Source: Bacteroidia bacterium (GTDB lineage Bacteria > Bacteroidota > Ignavibacteria > UBA10030). Taken from it: DNA of 37,237 nt. A model generated the notes under the pieces. It worked only from the letters and a program-made list of their open reading frames with translations, was not told the origin of the DNA and did no database searches. The stretch's first letter is position 1; every line of letters begins with the position of its first letter. Positions 10,540-17,107 of the stretch are shown one piece after another. The translations under genes and the position numbers were made by a program. The stretch is from the NCBI GenBank assembly GCA_022180565.1, contig BQML01000047.1, positions 1 through 37,237 of the forward strand, given 5' to 3'.

Positions 10540-11775
10540 ATGGCACAAAAGGGATTTTATTCTATAGAATCTGCCATCGAAGACCTGCGGGCAGGAAAGA
10601 TCCTGATCGTCGTGGATGATGAAGACCGGGAAAACGAGGGGGATTTTGTCGTTGCCGCGGAAAAAGTCACTCCGGAGGTCATCAATTTCTTCGTAAAGGA
10701 GGGCCGTGGCGTGGTCTGTGCCCCGATCACACGCGAACGTGCCGCAGAGCTCCGTCTGGACCCGATGGTCGATGCCAACACATCTCTCCATGAGACGCCG
10801 TTCACGGTTTCGGTCGATTACTTGCACGGCACGACGACAGGCGTCTCATCGGCCGACCGCGCGGCGACTGTCAGGGCTCTCATCGACCCGTCGGCGAAGC
10901 CCGCTGATTTTGCAAGGCCGGGTCATATTTTCCCTCTCCTGGCCTCCGAGGGAGGTGTCCTCCGCCGTGCGGGGCACACGGAGGCAGTTGTGGATCTTTG
11001 CCGCATCGCGGGTTTGTACCCGGCGGGTGTCCTGTGCGAGATTCTGAATGAAGACGGAACCATGGCCCGGGTGCCGGAGCTGATGGAAATTGCAGGCAAG
11101 TTTGGGCTCAAGATTATCACGGTGCGTTCGCTCATCGAGTACCGCATGCAGCGCGAGACACTCGTGCAAAAAATCGTCAGTACACGCCTGCCGACGCGTA
11201 TCGGTGAGTTTCAACTTCATCTCTACAAGAGCCAAACGGACGAAAAGGAACACATCGCTCTGACCAAGGGGGAGATGTTCCCGGAGCATCCCGTGCTGGT
11301 GCGCGTACATTCGGAGTGTCTGACGGGCGACGTGTTTGGATCCGTTCGATGCGATTGTAATGAGCAGCTCCTTGCGGCCATGCAGATGGTGGAAAAGGAG
11401 GGCCGGGGAGTTGTGCTTTACATGAGGCAGGAGGGAAGAGGCATCGGATTGATCAATAAACTGAAGGCCTATCGCCTTCAGGATGAGGGGCTCGACACTG
11501 TCGAGGCCAACGAGAAACTCGGCTTCCGCCCCGATTTGCGCGACTATGGAATCGGCGCGCAGATTCTGAGGGATCTTGGTGTGGGCAAGATGCGGCTCAT
11601 GACCAACAATCCGAAGAAAGTCGTCGGCCTTCACGGCTACGGCCTTGAGATCGTCGAGCGCGTTCCGCTGGAGGTTGATCCTAATTTCTATAACGAAGGA
11701 TATCTGAAGGCCAAACGTGACAAACTTGGCCATTTGATCCTGATTGAACCGGCCATGGGCGGGAAAAAGGGCTGA
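10540..11775 (+). CDS. ribBA: Bifunctional DHBP synthase / GTP cyclohydrolase II
   Basis: Makes both riboflavin precursors. The N-terminal RibB domain (about 1-205) converts ribulose 5-phosphate to 3,4-dihydroxy-2-butanone 4-phosphate and shows the acidic [11 protein letters not shown] loop and RRAGHTEA motif. The C-terminal RibA domain (about 210-405) opens GTP and shows [11 protein letters not shown] with the zinc cysteines in [16 protein letters not shown], plus RQEGRGIGL. All key residues of both halves look intact in 411 residues. The ATG has an AAGGA site. No FMN riboswitch is visible in the 12-base gap after yajC, so control would have to come from upstream. Confidence 0.95.
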   Translation: MAQKGFYSIESAIEDLRAGKILIVVDDEDRENEGDFVVAAEKVTPEVINFFVKEGRGVVCAPITRERAAELRLDPMVDANTSLHETPFTVSVDYLHGTTTGVSSADRAATVRALIDPSAKPADFARPGHIFPLLASEGGVLRRAGHTEAVVDLCRIAGLYPAGVLCEILNEDGTMARVPELMEIAGKFGLKIITVRSLIEYRMQRETLVQKIVSTRLPTRIGEFQLHLYKSQTDEKEHIALTKGEMFPEHPVLVRVHSECLTGDVFGSVRCDCNEQLLAAMQMVEKEGRGVVLYMRQEGRGIGLINKLKAYRLQDEGLDTVEANEKLGFRPDLRDYGIGAQILRDLGVGKMRLMTNNPKKVVGLHGYGLEIVERVPLEVDPNFYNEGYLKAKRDKLGHLILIEPAMGGKKG

Positions 11776-11934
11776 CCACCAATCTTTTTTTTTCTTGCGT
11801 CTGACTCCTTTTTGCCCTAAGTTCCCTCCATGGAAATCAGCCATCCCGCGGGGAGCGGTTTGGCTTTTCTTTTTTATCCCTTCCGCTTCGTCCAGCTCTT
11901 TGAGATGAAGCGATGTGTTTTTCAGGAGGAACCA
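11776..11934 (+). other. Intergenic region ribBA-greA
   Basis: 159 bases without a supported gene. It holds a T-rich run (about 11784-11793) just after the ribBA stop, without a clear hairpin before it, and the candidate greA promoter. A frame open from ATG 11830 joins greA, but its 35 extra residues do not resemble the GreA N terminus and ATG 11935 has a far better ribosome site. Confidence 0.6.
11795..11823 (+). promoter_or_regulatory. Candidate promoter for greA
   Basis: TTGCGT at 11795-11800, a 17-base spacer, and TAAGTT at 11818-11823. It matches sigma-70 consensus only partly but has the same TTG-N20-TAnnTT layout as the tonB and tRNA-Gly promoters in this window. The transcript would have a leader of about 105 bases. 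Confidence 0.4.
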
Positions 11935-12414
11935 ATGGGTGATAACGGACATGTCTATTTGACACGCGAACGTCTTGTTGAACTGGAGAAGGAACTGCGC
12001 GATCTCAAGATCAACGGACGTGCGGAAATGGCGCAAAAGATCGCCGAGGCGCGGGGATACGGCGACCTGAGCGAGAACGCCGAGTACGACGCCGCGAAGG
12101 AAGCCCAACAACACTTGGAACTGCGAATCCAAAAGCTGGAGGACACACTGTCGCGTGCACAGATTCTGGAGAGCTCCGAACTGCCGAATGACAAAGTGTA
12201 CATTTTGTCCGTTGTCAAGCTCAAAGACCTGAAGTCAAACGAAACCATTGAATACCGGCTTGTCTCGCCCGAGGAAGCCGACTTTGAAAAGAACAAGATC
12301 TCTGTCACATCCCCCATAGGCAAAGCCCTCCTGGGACGCAAGGAAGGTGAAACGATCAAGATCAAAGTTCCTGCCGGAAGCCTGGAGTACAAACTGCTCA
12401 AAGTTTCCCGCTGA
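11935..12414 (+). CDS. greA: Transcription elongation factor GreA
   Basis: Rescues backtracked RNA polymerase by stimulating transcript cleavage through the secondary channel. The 159-residue protein has the N-terminal coiled-coil hairpin (about 12-78) with the acidic tip GYGDLSENAEYDAAKEAQ, whose Asp and Glu act in cleavage, and the C-terminal FKBP-like domain ending in SPIGKALLGRKEGETIKIKVPAG. An AGGAGG site 6 bases before ATG 11935 fixes the start. The next gene begins 9 bases after the stop. Confidence 0.96.
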   Translation: MGDNGHVYLTRERLVELEKELRDLKINGRAEMAQKIAEARGYGDLSENAEYDAAKEAQQHLELRIQKLEDTLSRAQILESSELPNDKVYILSVVKLKDLKSNETIEYRLVSPEEADFEKNKISVTSPIGKALLGRKEGETIKIKVPAGSLEYKLLKVSR

Positions 12415-12423
12415 TCCGTCTGC

Positions 12424-12936
12424 ATGCCTCGCAACCTGGAGCTTAAAGCGGCAACTTCATCGCTGACGCGTGCCGCTGCCACTGCCCGATCCCTCCCGGC
12501 ACGAAGAGCAGGAGTGTTCTTCCAAACCGATACCTACTTCAATGTTGCTGCCGGCAGACTGAAGCTCAGAGTGGTTCGAGGATCCGGAGCCGAATTGATC
12601 GGCTATAGAAGGCCTGATCGTCGAGGACCGCGAATCTCGAATTACAGGAGAACTCCAGTCGCCAATGGTTCAGAAATGCGAAAGATCCTCGGAAGAGCCC
12701 TGGGCATCAGATCAACCGTCCAAAAGCGCCGCGTTGTGTTCCTTTATAAGAACGCGCGGATTCATCTCGACAACGTTCGAGGTCTCGGCACATTCATCGA
12801 ATTCGAGGTTCTTGTGCGGCGGGGAATGCCTCAAGCAAAAGCGCTGATGAAGCATTTGAAGTCGATGTTTCAGATTCACCCGACAGACGTTCGATCAGGT
12901 TCCTACGGTGACCGGAACACAAGGAACATTGCATGA
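12424..12936 (+). CDS. CYTH-domain protein (class IV adenylate cyclase / triphosphatase-like)
   Basis: 170 residues of the CYTH fold, which binds a triphosphate inside a beta-barrel tunnel using alternating Glu and Lys/Arg side chains. Seen here are NLELKA at residues 4-9 (the E-x-K form of the N-terminal motif), QTDTYFNVAAGRLKLR (about 36-51), and late RRVVFLYKNARIHLDNV and GTFIEFEV strands with acidic metal ligands. The family includes CyaB-like cyclases and inorganic triphosphatases; the sequence does not say which. It follows greA by 9 bases and overlaps the alkaline phosphatase start by 4 bases (ATGA), so the three form an operon. Confidence 0.82.
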   Translation: MPRNLELKAATSSLTRAAATARSLPARRAGVFFQTDTYFNVAAGRLKLRVVRGSGAELIGYRRPDRRGPRISNYRRTPVANGSEMRKILGRALGIRSTVQKRRVVFLYKNARIHLDNVRGLGTFIEFEVLVRRGMPQAKALMKHLKSMFQIHPTDVRSGSYGDRNTRNIA

Positions 12937-14018
12937 CACTACGCTCAACGACATTTCTTCTTGTTCTGCTTGTCACGGCCTCTTCGGCGCAGGAGGTTTC
13001 TGCTCCGCCGCGGAACATCATTCTGATGATTGGGGATGGAATGGGCGTCTCTCAGGTGACGGCCGGGCGAACAACCAAAGGGCACCTCGCGTTGGAACGA
13101 TTTCGTCATCTGGGGTTGCTTCTGACGCATGCCTACGGCGATGAGTATGTTACCGATTCAGCCGCCGGTGCCACGGCGCTGGCAACGGGTGCCGCGACCC
13201 GGAACGGCATGATCGGCATGGGTCCCGACAGCCTGCCCCGCACAACAATACTTGAGCGCGGGCGTGCTCTGGGGAAGAAGACCGGGGTGGTGAGCGTTTG
13301 CAGTATCACACATGCCACGCCTGCTTCGTTCCTTGCCCATGTTCCGTCGCGTGCGATGGAGCGTGAAATCGCCTTCCAGATTGCGGAGGCGGATGCTGAC
13401 GTGCTGCTGGGGAGCGGATGGGGGTGGTTTCTTCCAAAGGAAAAGGGAGGCAGGCGAACAGATGGGTTGGATTTACTGGAGCGCATGAAAGAAAGGGGGT
13501 TCAGGATTGTTCTGACCGAGGCGGCGCTTCGGGAGGCGGGCGGCGGGGGGATTTCAAAGATCGCCGGATTCTTTGCGGAGAATCATGTTGGACGCGCACA
13601 GGATCGACGACCTTCCCTTGCCGATCTGACAGAGTTTGCCCTACGAACACTGGCTCAGGGAGAGAGGGGATTTGTCTTGATGGTGGAGGGGTCTCAGATT
13701 GATTGGGCCAGCCACGATAACAATTCGGACCAGACGGCCATCGAGATGGCAGATTTCGATGATGCCGTGAGCGTGGCAGTTGGTTTTGCAGAGAAGAATC
13801 CGGCGACGCTGGTTATCGTCACAGCGGACCACGAAACAGGCGGCTATGCTCTTCTGGATGGATCGTTGCGGGAGAAAGCTGTCCAAGGCGGTTTCATCAC
13901 GAAGCATCATACGGCGGCAATGGTTCCTCTGTTTGCTATGGGTCCGGGGGCCGAGAAGCTCACGGGAATCCGACCTCAAAGCGAAGTGGGAGCGCTGCTG
14001 ATAGATCTTGTCCGTTAA
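12933..14018 (+). CDS. Secreted alkaline phosphatase
   Basis: Predicted periplasmic metal-dependent phosphomonoesterase of the PhoA family, 361 residues. Residues 1-19 form a signal peptide (hydrophobic core, small residues before Gln20). Metal and catalytic motifs are IGDGMG (Asp35), the nucleophile Ser76 in VTDSAAGATALATG, EGSQIDWASHDN (metal ligands in the middle), VTADHETGG and the late KHHTAAMVPLF His. It is compact compared with E. coli PhoA (about 470), as in many short bacterial members. The ATG overlaps the previous stop (ATGA). No phosphate-starvation operator was recognised. Confidence 0.9.
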   Translation: MTLRSTTFLLVLLVTASSAQEVSAPPRNIILMIGDGMGVSQVTAGRTTKGHLALERFRHLGLLLTHAYGDEYVTDSAAGATALATGAATRNGMIGMGPDSLPRTTILERGRALGKKTGVVSVCSITHATPASFLAHVPSRAMEREIAFQIAEADADVLLGSGWGWFLPKEKGGRRTDGLDLLERMKERGFRIVLTEAALREAGGGGISKIAGFFAENHVGRAQDRRPSLADLTEFALRTLAQGERGFVLMVEGSQIDWASHDNNSDQTAIEMADFDDAVSVAVGFAEKNPATLVIVTADHETGGYALLDGSLREKAVQGGFITKHHTAAMVPLFAMGPGAEKLTGIRPQSEVGALLIDLVR

Positions 14019-14027
14019 AGCAGGGTC

Positions 14028-14056
14028 TTGCGGACAGTATGGTTTTTTGATATATT
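14028..14056 (+). promoter_or_regulatory. Promoter for the tRNA-Gly cluster
   Basis: TTGCGG at 14028-14033, a 17-base spacer, and TATATT at 14051-14056. The transcript would start near 14063, about 9 bases before tRNA-Gly. No similar promoter was seen just before tRNA-Cys or tRNA-Leu, so this one may drive all three. Confidence 0.65.
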
Positions 14057-14071
14057 GGAAGTGACAAGAGT

Positions 14072-14144
<73 letters not shown>

Positions 14145-14163
14145 CGATTGGTCGGAAGACAGA

Positions 14164-14249
14164 AAGGTTGATGTCGCGGGTTCCCCGCCCGACCGAACGT
14201 AGGAAGAGCAATGGTCGGTCGTTCGGGCGGGGAGTCCCGTTTCCCGCTC
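14164..14249 (+). pseudogene. Broken duplicate of the tRNA-Gly 3' half
   Basis: Bases 14164-14183 repeat tRNA-Gly 14108-14127 exactly (20 bases, from the anticodon loop through TTC of the T-loop), and 14232-14249 repeat 14128-14145 exactly (18 bases, from the rest of the T-loop to just past the discriminator). The two parts are separated by a 48-base palindrome. The 5' half (acceptor 5' strand, D arm, anticodon) is missing, so this is not a working tRNA. The break falls inside the T-loop between C56 and G57. Confidence 0.9.
14184..14231 (+). repeat. 48-base palindromic insert in the tRNA-Gly copy
   Basis: The insert begins CCCGCCCGA and ends TCGGGCGGG, a 9-bp perfect terminal inverted repeat that extends to 10 bp with the flanking C14183 and G14232. 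The pairing continues inward (3 bp, then 2 bp, with single mismatches at C14193/T14222 and A14197/G14218), leaving a 16-base loop (14200-14215). It resembles a REP/MITE-like hairpin element, but no second copy is in this window to prove mobility. Confidence 0.8.
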
Positions 14250-14258
14250 CAAACAGAT

Positions 14259-14333
14259 AGAAGGTAGACGCGAGAAGGGTGAGGGACAAGAGAGAAACCC
14301 GGCTCTCATCCTTACTTCTCACTTCTACCTTCT
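14259..14333 (+). repeat. Long imperfect hairpin between tRNA-Gly and tRNA-Cys
   Basis: AGAAGGTAGA (14259-14268) pairs perfectly with TCTACCTTCT (14324-14333); after a 3x3 internal loop GAGAAG (14272-14277) pairs with CTTCTC (14315-14320), then GGTGAG (14278-14283) with CTCATCC (14305-14311, one bulge). Seven T residues (14337-14343) follow and run right up to the first base of tRNA-Cys. It looks like a terminator or an RNA-processing stem. Confidence 0.65.
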
Positions 14334-14343
14334 CACTTTTTTT

Positions 14344-14415
14344 GGCGCCGTACCCAAGTGGTAAGGGAGAGGTCTGCAAAACCTTTATGCGGCGGTTCGA
14401 ATCCGCCCGGCGCCT
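14344..14415 (+). tRNA. tRNA-Cys (anticodon GCA)
   Basis: Cloverleaf of 72 bases with acceptor stem GGCGCCG/CGGCGCC, D stem CCC/GGG, anticodon stem GAGGT/ACCTT around loop CTGCAAA (anticodon GCA) and T-loop TTCGAAT. CCA is not encoded. Confidence 0.95.
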
Positions 14416-14576
14416 CAACAGGGAAAATGGGAAATGGAAAAAGGAAAAATGGAAAACGGGAAAATGGAAAAATGGAAAGCGTAAAAAGGGGATAAAAAGG
14501 GGAAGGAAGCGACAGGAGCATCGTCGGACAGTTGCTGCACAATTTTCCATTCACCCTTTCCCTTTTTTCCTTGTTA
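14416..14576 (+). repeat. Purine-rich repeat and matching pyrimidine arm between tRNA-Cys and tRNA-Leu
   Basis: Bases about 14421-14513 are nearly all purine, built from irregular GGAAAAAT- and GGGAAAAT-like units. Bases 14541-14575 are the pyrimidine-rich reverse (TTTTCC, CCCTTTCCC, TTTTTTCC). The outermost bases also pair (AACA 14417-14420 with TGTT 14572-14575), so the spacer can fold into an imperfect hairpin with its ends at the two flanking tRNAs. No gene is supported here. Confidence 0.6.
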
Positions 14577-14577
14577 G

Positions 14578-14661
14578 GCCGGGGTGGCGAAACTGGTAGA
14601 CGCTTGGGACTTAAAATCCCATGAGGACAACCTCGTTCGGGTTCGAGTCCCGATCCCGGCA
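14578..14661 (+). tRNA. tRNA-Leu (anticodon TAA)
   Basis: Class II tRNA of 84 bases with the long variable arm expected for Leu. The acceptor stem GCCGGGG pairs with TCCCGGC (one G-U); anticodon stem TGGGA/TCCCA surrounds loop CTTAAAA, giving TAA for UUA and UUG codons. CCA is not encoded. Confidence 0.95.
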
Positions 14662-14676
14662 CGTTAGAACAAGGCC

Positions 14677-14919
14677 ATGACTCGTTCCGAGCAACACAAA
14701 CAAATTGAAGAGTTGAAATCCTCGGTCGGTTCGATGAGCCGGGAAGACCGGTATGAATTCGACATGCTGGTAAAACGGGACAAGGACGACGAGGATCTCG
14801 ATTCAGTTGCCCGCGAAACCCTCCGGCGGCTTGCCGAACGCTACATTCGAAGGAAATCAAGGCAGGACGTTGAAGAAATGTGGAAGAAACTGACGCGAAA
14901 AGACGGGGGATCGGTTTGA
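14677..14919 (+). CDS. Small charged hypothetical protein
   Basis: An 80-residue open frame between tRNA-Leu and tRNA-Val. About half of the residues are charged, with no hydrophobic segment or signal; predicted mostly helical (residues 5-18, 21-33 and 40-70). I do not recognise a family. The only ribosome-site candidate (AAGG) is very close to the ATG, so translation is uncertain. It could be transcribed with the tRNA cluster. Its ordinary codon use and lack of a competing frame make it more likely a gene than chance, but not certain. Confidence 0.5.
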   Translation: MTRSEQHKQIEELKSSVGSMSREDRYEFDMLVKRDKDDEDLDSVARETLRRLAERYIRRKSRQDVEEMWKKLTRKDGGSV

Positions 14920-14951
14920 AGATTGCCACTCTGCCTTGGGGGCCACTCTGG

Positions 14952-14980
14952 TTGATTTTCCGGACAATTTTTGATAGTTT
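14952..14980 (+). promoter_or_regulatory. Candidate promoter for tRNA-Val
   Basis: TTGATT at 14952-14957, a 17-base spacer, and TAGTTT at 14975-14980. A start near 14987 would leave about 15 bases before tRNA-Val. Same TTG-N20-TAnnTT layout as the tonB and tRNA-Gly promoters. Confidence 0.45.
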
Positions 14981-15001
14981 TCGTTCCCTTCCCGCGTTCA
15001 G

Positions 15002-15078
15002 GGGCTCTTAGCTCAGCTGGCTAGAGCGCTACCTTGACATGGTAGAGGTCATAGGTTCGAGTCCTATAGAGCCCACCA
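15002..15078 (+). tRNA. tRNA-Val (anticodon GAC)
   Basis: Cloverleaf with acceptor stem GGGCTCT/AGAGCCC, anticodon stem CTACC/GGTAG around loop TTGACAT (anticodon GAC, reading GUC and GUU) and T-loop TTCGAGT. The discriminator A15075 is followed by CCA (15076-15078), so unlike the other three tRNAs here this one appears to encode its 3' end. Confidence 0.95.
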
Positions 15079-15090
15079 CGGGCTGTTGCA

Positions 15091-15140
15091 CCTGTGCCGG
15101 GAGCACGGGCCGGTGAATCGGACACTGTTCCGATTTTTTT
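15091..15140 (+). terminator. Terminator between tRNA-Val and thrS, with an upstream hairpin
   Basis: AATCGGA (15116-15122) pairs with TCCGATT (15129-15135) around CACTGT and leads into seven T residues (15134-15140): a clear Rho-independent terminator. Just before it, CCTGTGC (15091-15097) pairs with GCACGGG (15103-15109). The T-run ends 12 bases before the thrS ATG, so the site either ends the tRNA transcript or acts as an attenuator for the thrS operon. Confidence 0.8.
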
Positions 15141-15152
15141 ATTCTCTCATGC

Positions 15153-17093
15153 ATGAGCCAGATTCAGATTACATTTCCGGACGGATCAATCAGGAAGTTT
15201 GAAAGCGGTGTTTCCGGATTGGACATTGCCCGCAGTATCAGTAAGGGACTTGCCAAGGAAGCCCTTGCCGTTGAGGTCGATGGTGAAGTGTGGGATCTCA
15301 GCCGGCCCATCACAGCGGACGCTACGGTGAGAGTGCTGAAATGGTCCGATGACGGCGGGAAGTATGCGTATTGGCACAGTTCGGCGCATTTGATGGCGGA
15401 AGCGGTTGAAAAGCTGTTTCCGGGAACGAAATTCGGGATCGGGCCGCCGATTGAGAACGGGTTTTACTACGACATCGACGTCGGTGATCATTCACTGACG
15501 GGAGACGACCTGCGCCGCATCGAAGCGGTGATGAAAGAACTGGCGGAGCGGGATGTACCGTACGTCAGGGAAGAAAAGCCCTGGGACGAGGCGGTCGCCT
15601 ATTTCAGAAAGAAAGGCGACCCTTATAAACTGGAACTGCTCGAGGAACTGAAGGGAAGAACGATCACGTTCTACCACCAGGGGAATTTCACCGACCTCTG
15701 CTACGGTCCGCATATTCCCTCGACGGGACGGATTAAGGCCATAAAGCTTCTGAATGTTGCAGGAGCCTACTGGCGCGGAAGCGAAAAAAACAAGATGCTC
15801 CAGCGCATCTATGGGGTGACATTTCCCACCCAGAAAGAACTGGACGAGCATCTGTTCCGCCTTGAGGAAGCCAAGCGAAGGGATCATCGTAAGCTTGGAC
15901 AGGAGCTTGATCTCTTTGTCATCACGCCGAAGGTAGGCGGAGGACTGCCGCTCTGGCTCCCCAAAGGGACCGTGATCCGCGAAACGTTGGAGCGATACCT
16001 CAGGGAAGAGCAAAGAAAGCGCGGATACTTTCCGGTGGTCACACCGCACATCGGGAACATCGAACTGTACAAAACGAGCGGACACTATCCGTTTTACAAG
16101 GATAGTCAGTTTACACCGGTTCAGATCGACGAGGAGCAGTACCTTCTGAAACCCATGAACTGTCCGCACCATTTTCAGATTTACGCGTCCAGGCCGCGCA
16201 GTTATCGGGATTTGCCGATTCGACTGGCAGAATTCGGGACCGTGTATCGTTACGAGCAGTCCGGCGAACTCAACGGCCTCATCCGGGTTCGCTCGTTCAC
16301 GGTGGATGATTCCCACATCTTCCTGAGACCGGATCAGGTGAAGGATGAGCTGGTGGATGTGATTGACCTGATCAAGGAGATCTTTGCGACGCTGGGGTTC
16401 AAGGATTTCCGGACACGGCTCTCTTTTCGCGACCCGAAGAACAAGGAGAAATACGCGGGGTCCGATGAATCCTGGATCGAGGCGGAGCGTTTGATTCGGC
16501 GTGCGGCGGAAGAAACGAACCTTGATCATTTCGTCGGAGTTGGAGAGGCGGCGTTTTACGGTCCAAAAATCGACTTCATGGTGCGAGATGCCCTTGGGAG
16601 AACATGGCAGTTAGGGACGGTGCAGGCCGACTATGTCATGCCTGAGCGGTTCCAGCTTGAATATGCGGGATCCGACGGGCAAAAGCACCGGCCGGTCGTC
16701 ATTCACAGGGCTCCGTTTGGCTCCCTGGAACGCTTTATCGGAATCCTCATCGAGCATTTCGCGGGCGATTTTCCGCTCTGGCTTGCACCACTCCAGGCCG
16801 TCGTGTTGCCGCTGGCCGACCGGCACCATGAGCATGCGCGGAAAGTTGCGGCACGGTTCCAGGAGGCAGGTTTACGCGTCGAATGCGACGAGCGAAACGA
16901 GAAGATCGGTTACAAGATCCGGGATTGGGAAGTGAAAAAGGTCCCCTTTATGATTGTCATCGGCGACAAGGAATCCGGCTCATCCAGCGTTTCGGTGCGT
17001 CAACATAAGAAAGGAGACCTTGGGCAGATGACCGAAGAGGAATTCTTGAGGCTGACAAAACAGGCAATCGATTCCAGAGCACTCACATTGTAG
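15153..17093 (+). CDS. thrS: Threonine--tRNA ligase
   Basis: Charges tRNA-Thr and edits mischarged Ser. The 646 residues show an N-terminal TGS domain (about 1-63), the editing domain with the HSSAHLMAEAV motif (about 72-82), the class II catalytic core (about 240-535) with PMNCPHH (zinc Cys), the motif 2 YRYEQSGE and the motif 3 HRAPFGSLERFIGIL region, and a C-terminal anticodon-binding domain (about 545-640). Full family length. The ATG has no visible ribosome site: the 12 bases before it follow directly on a terminator T-run. It starts the translation operon that continues into infC. Confidence 0.96.
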   Translation: MSQIQITFPDGSIRKFESGVSGLDIARSISKGLAKEALAVEVDGEVWDLSRPITADATVRVLKWSDDGGKYAYWHSSAHLMAEAVEKLFPGTKFGIGPPIENGFYYDIDVGDHSLTGDDLRRIEAVMKELAERDVPYVREEKPWDEAVAYFRKKGDPYKLELLEELKGRTITFYHQGNFTDLCYGPHIPSTGRIKAIKLLNVAGAYWRGSEKNKMLQRIYGVTFPTQKELDEHLFRLEEAKRRDHRKLGQELDLFVITPKVGGGLPLWLPKGTVIRETLERYLREEQRKRGYFPVVTPHIGNIELYKTSGHYPFYKDSQFTPVQIDEEQYLLKPMNCPHHFQIYASRPRSYRDLPIRLAEFGTVYRYEQSGELNGLIRVRSFTVDDSHIFLRPDQVKDELVDVIDLIKEIFATLGFKDFRTRLSFRDPKNKEKYAGSDESWIEAERLIRRAAEETNLDHFVGVGEAAFYGPKIDFMVRDALGRTWQLGTVQADYVMPERFQLEYAGSDGQKHRPVVIHRAPFGSLERFIGILIEHFAGDFPLWLAPLQAVVLPLADRHHEHARKVAARFQEAGLRVECDERNEKIGYKIRDWEVKKVPFMIVIGDKESGSSSVSVRQHKKGDLGQMTEEEFLRLTKQAIDSRALTL

Positions 17094-17107
17094 GAGAAAA
17101 GCCTATC
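17092..17107 (+). promoter_or_regulatory. Ribosome binding site and ATC start codon of infC
   Basis: AGGAGA at 17092-17097, overlapping the thrS stop, lies 7 bases before ATC at 17105. The in-frame GTG at 17126 has no such site. A rare AUU/AUC/AUA start is the known basis of infC self-control by IF3. Confidence 0.65.

Noticed and set aside
14421..14513. CRISPR-like or direct-repeat array
   Set aside because: The units are irregular, purine-only and have no spacers of constant length.
15079..15152. T-box riboswitch upstream of thrS
   Set aside because: Too short and lacks the T-box sequence and specifier stem; only a plain hairpin and terminator are seen.
15492..16529. 345-residue minus-strand frame inside thrS
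   Set aside because: Antisense shadow of a certain gene, without motifs or a ribosome site.
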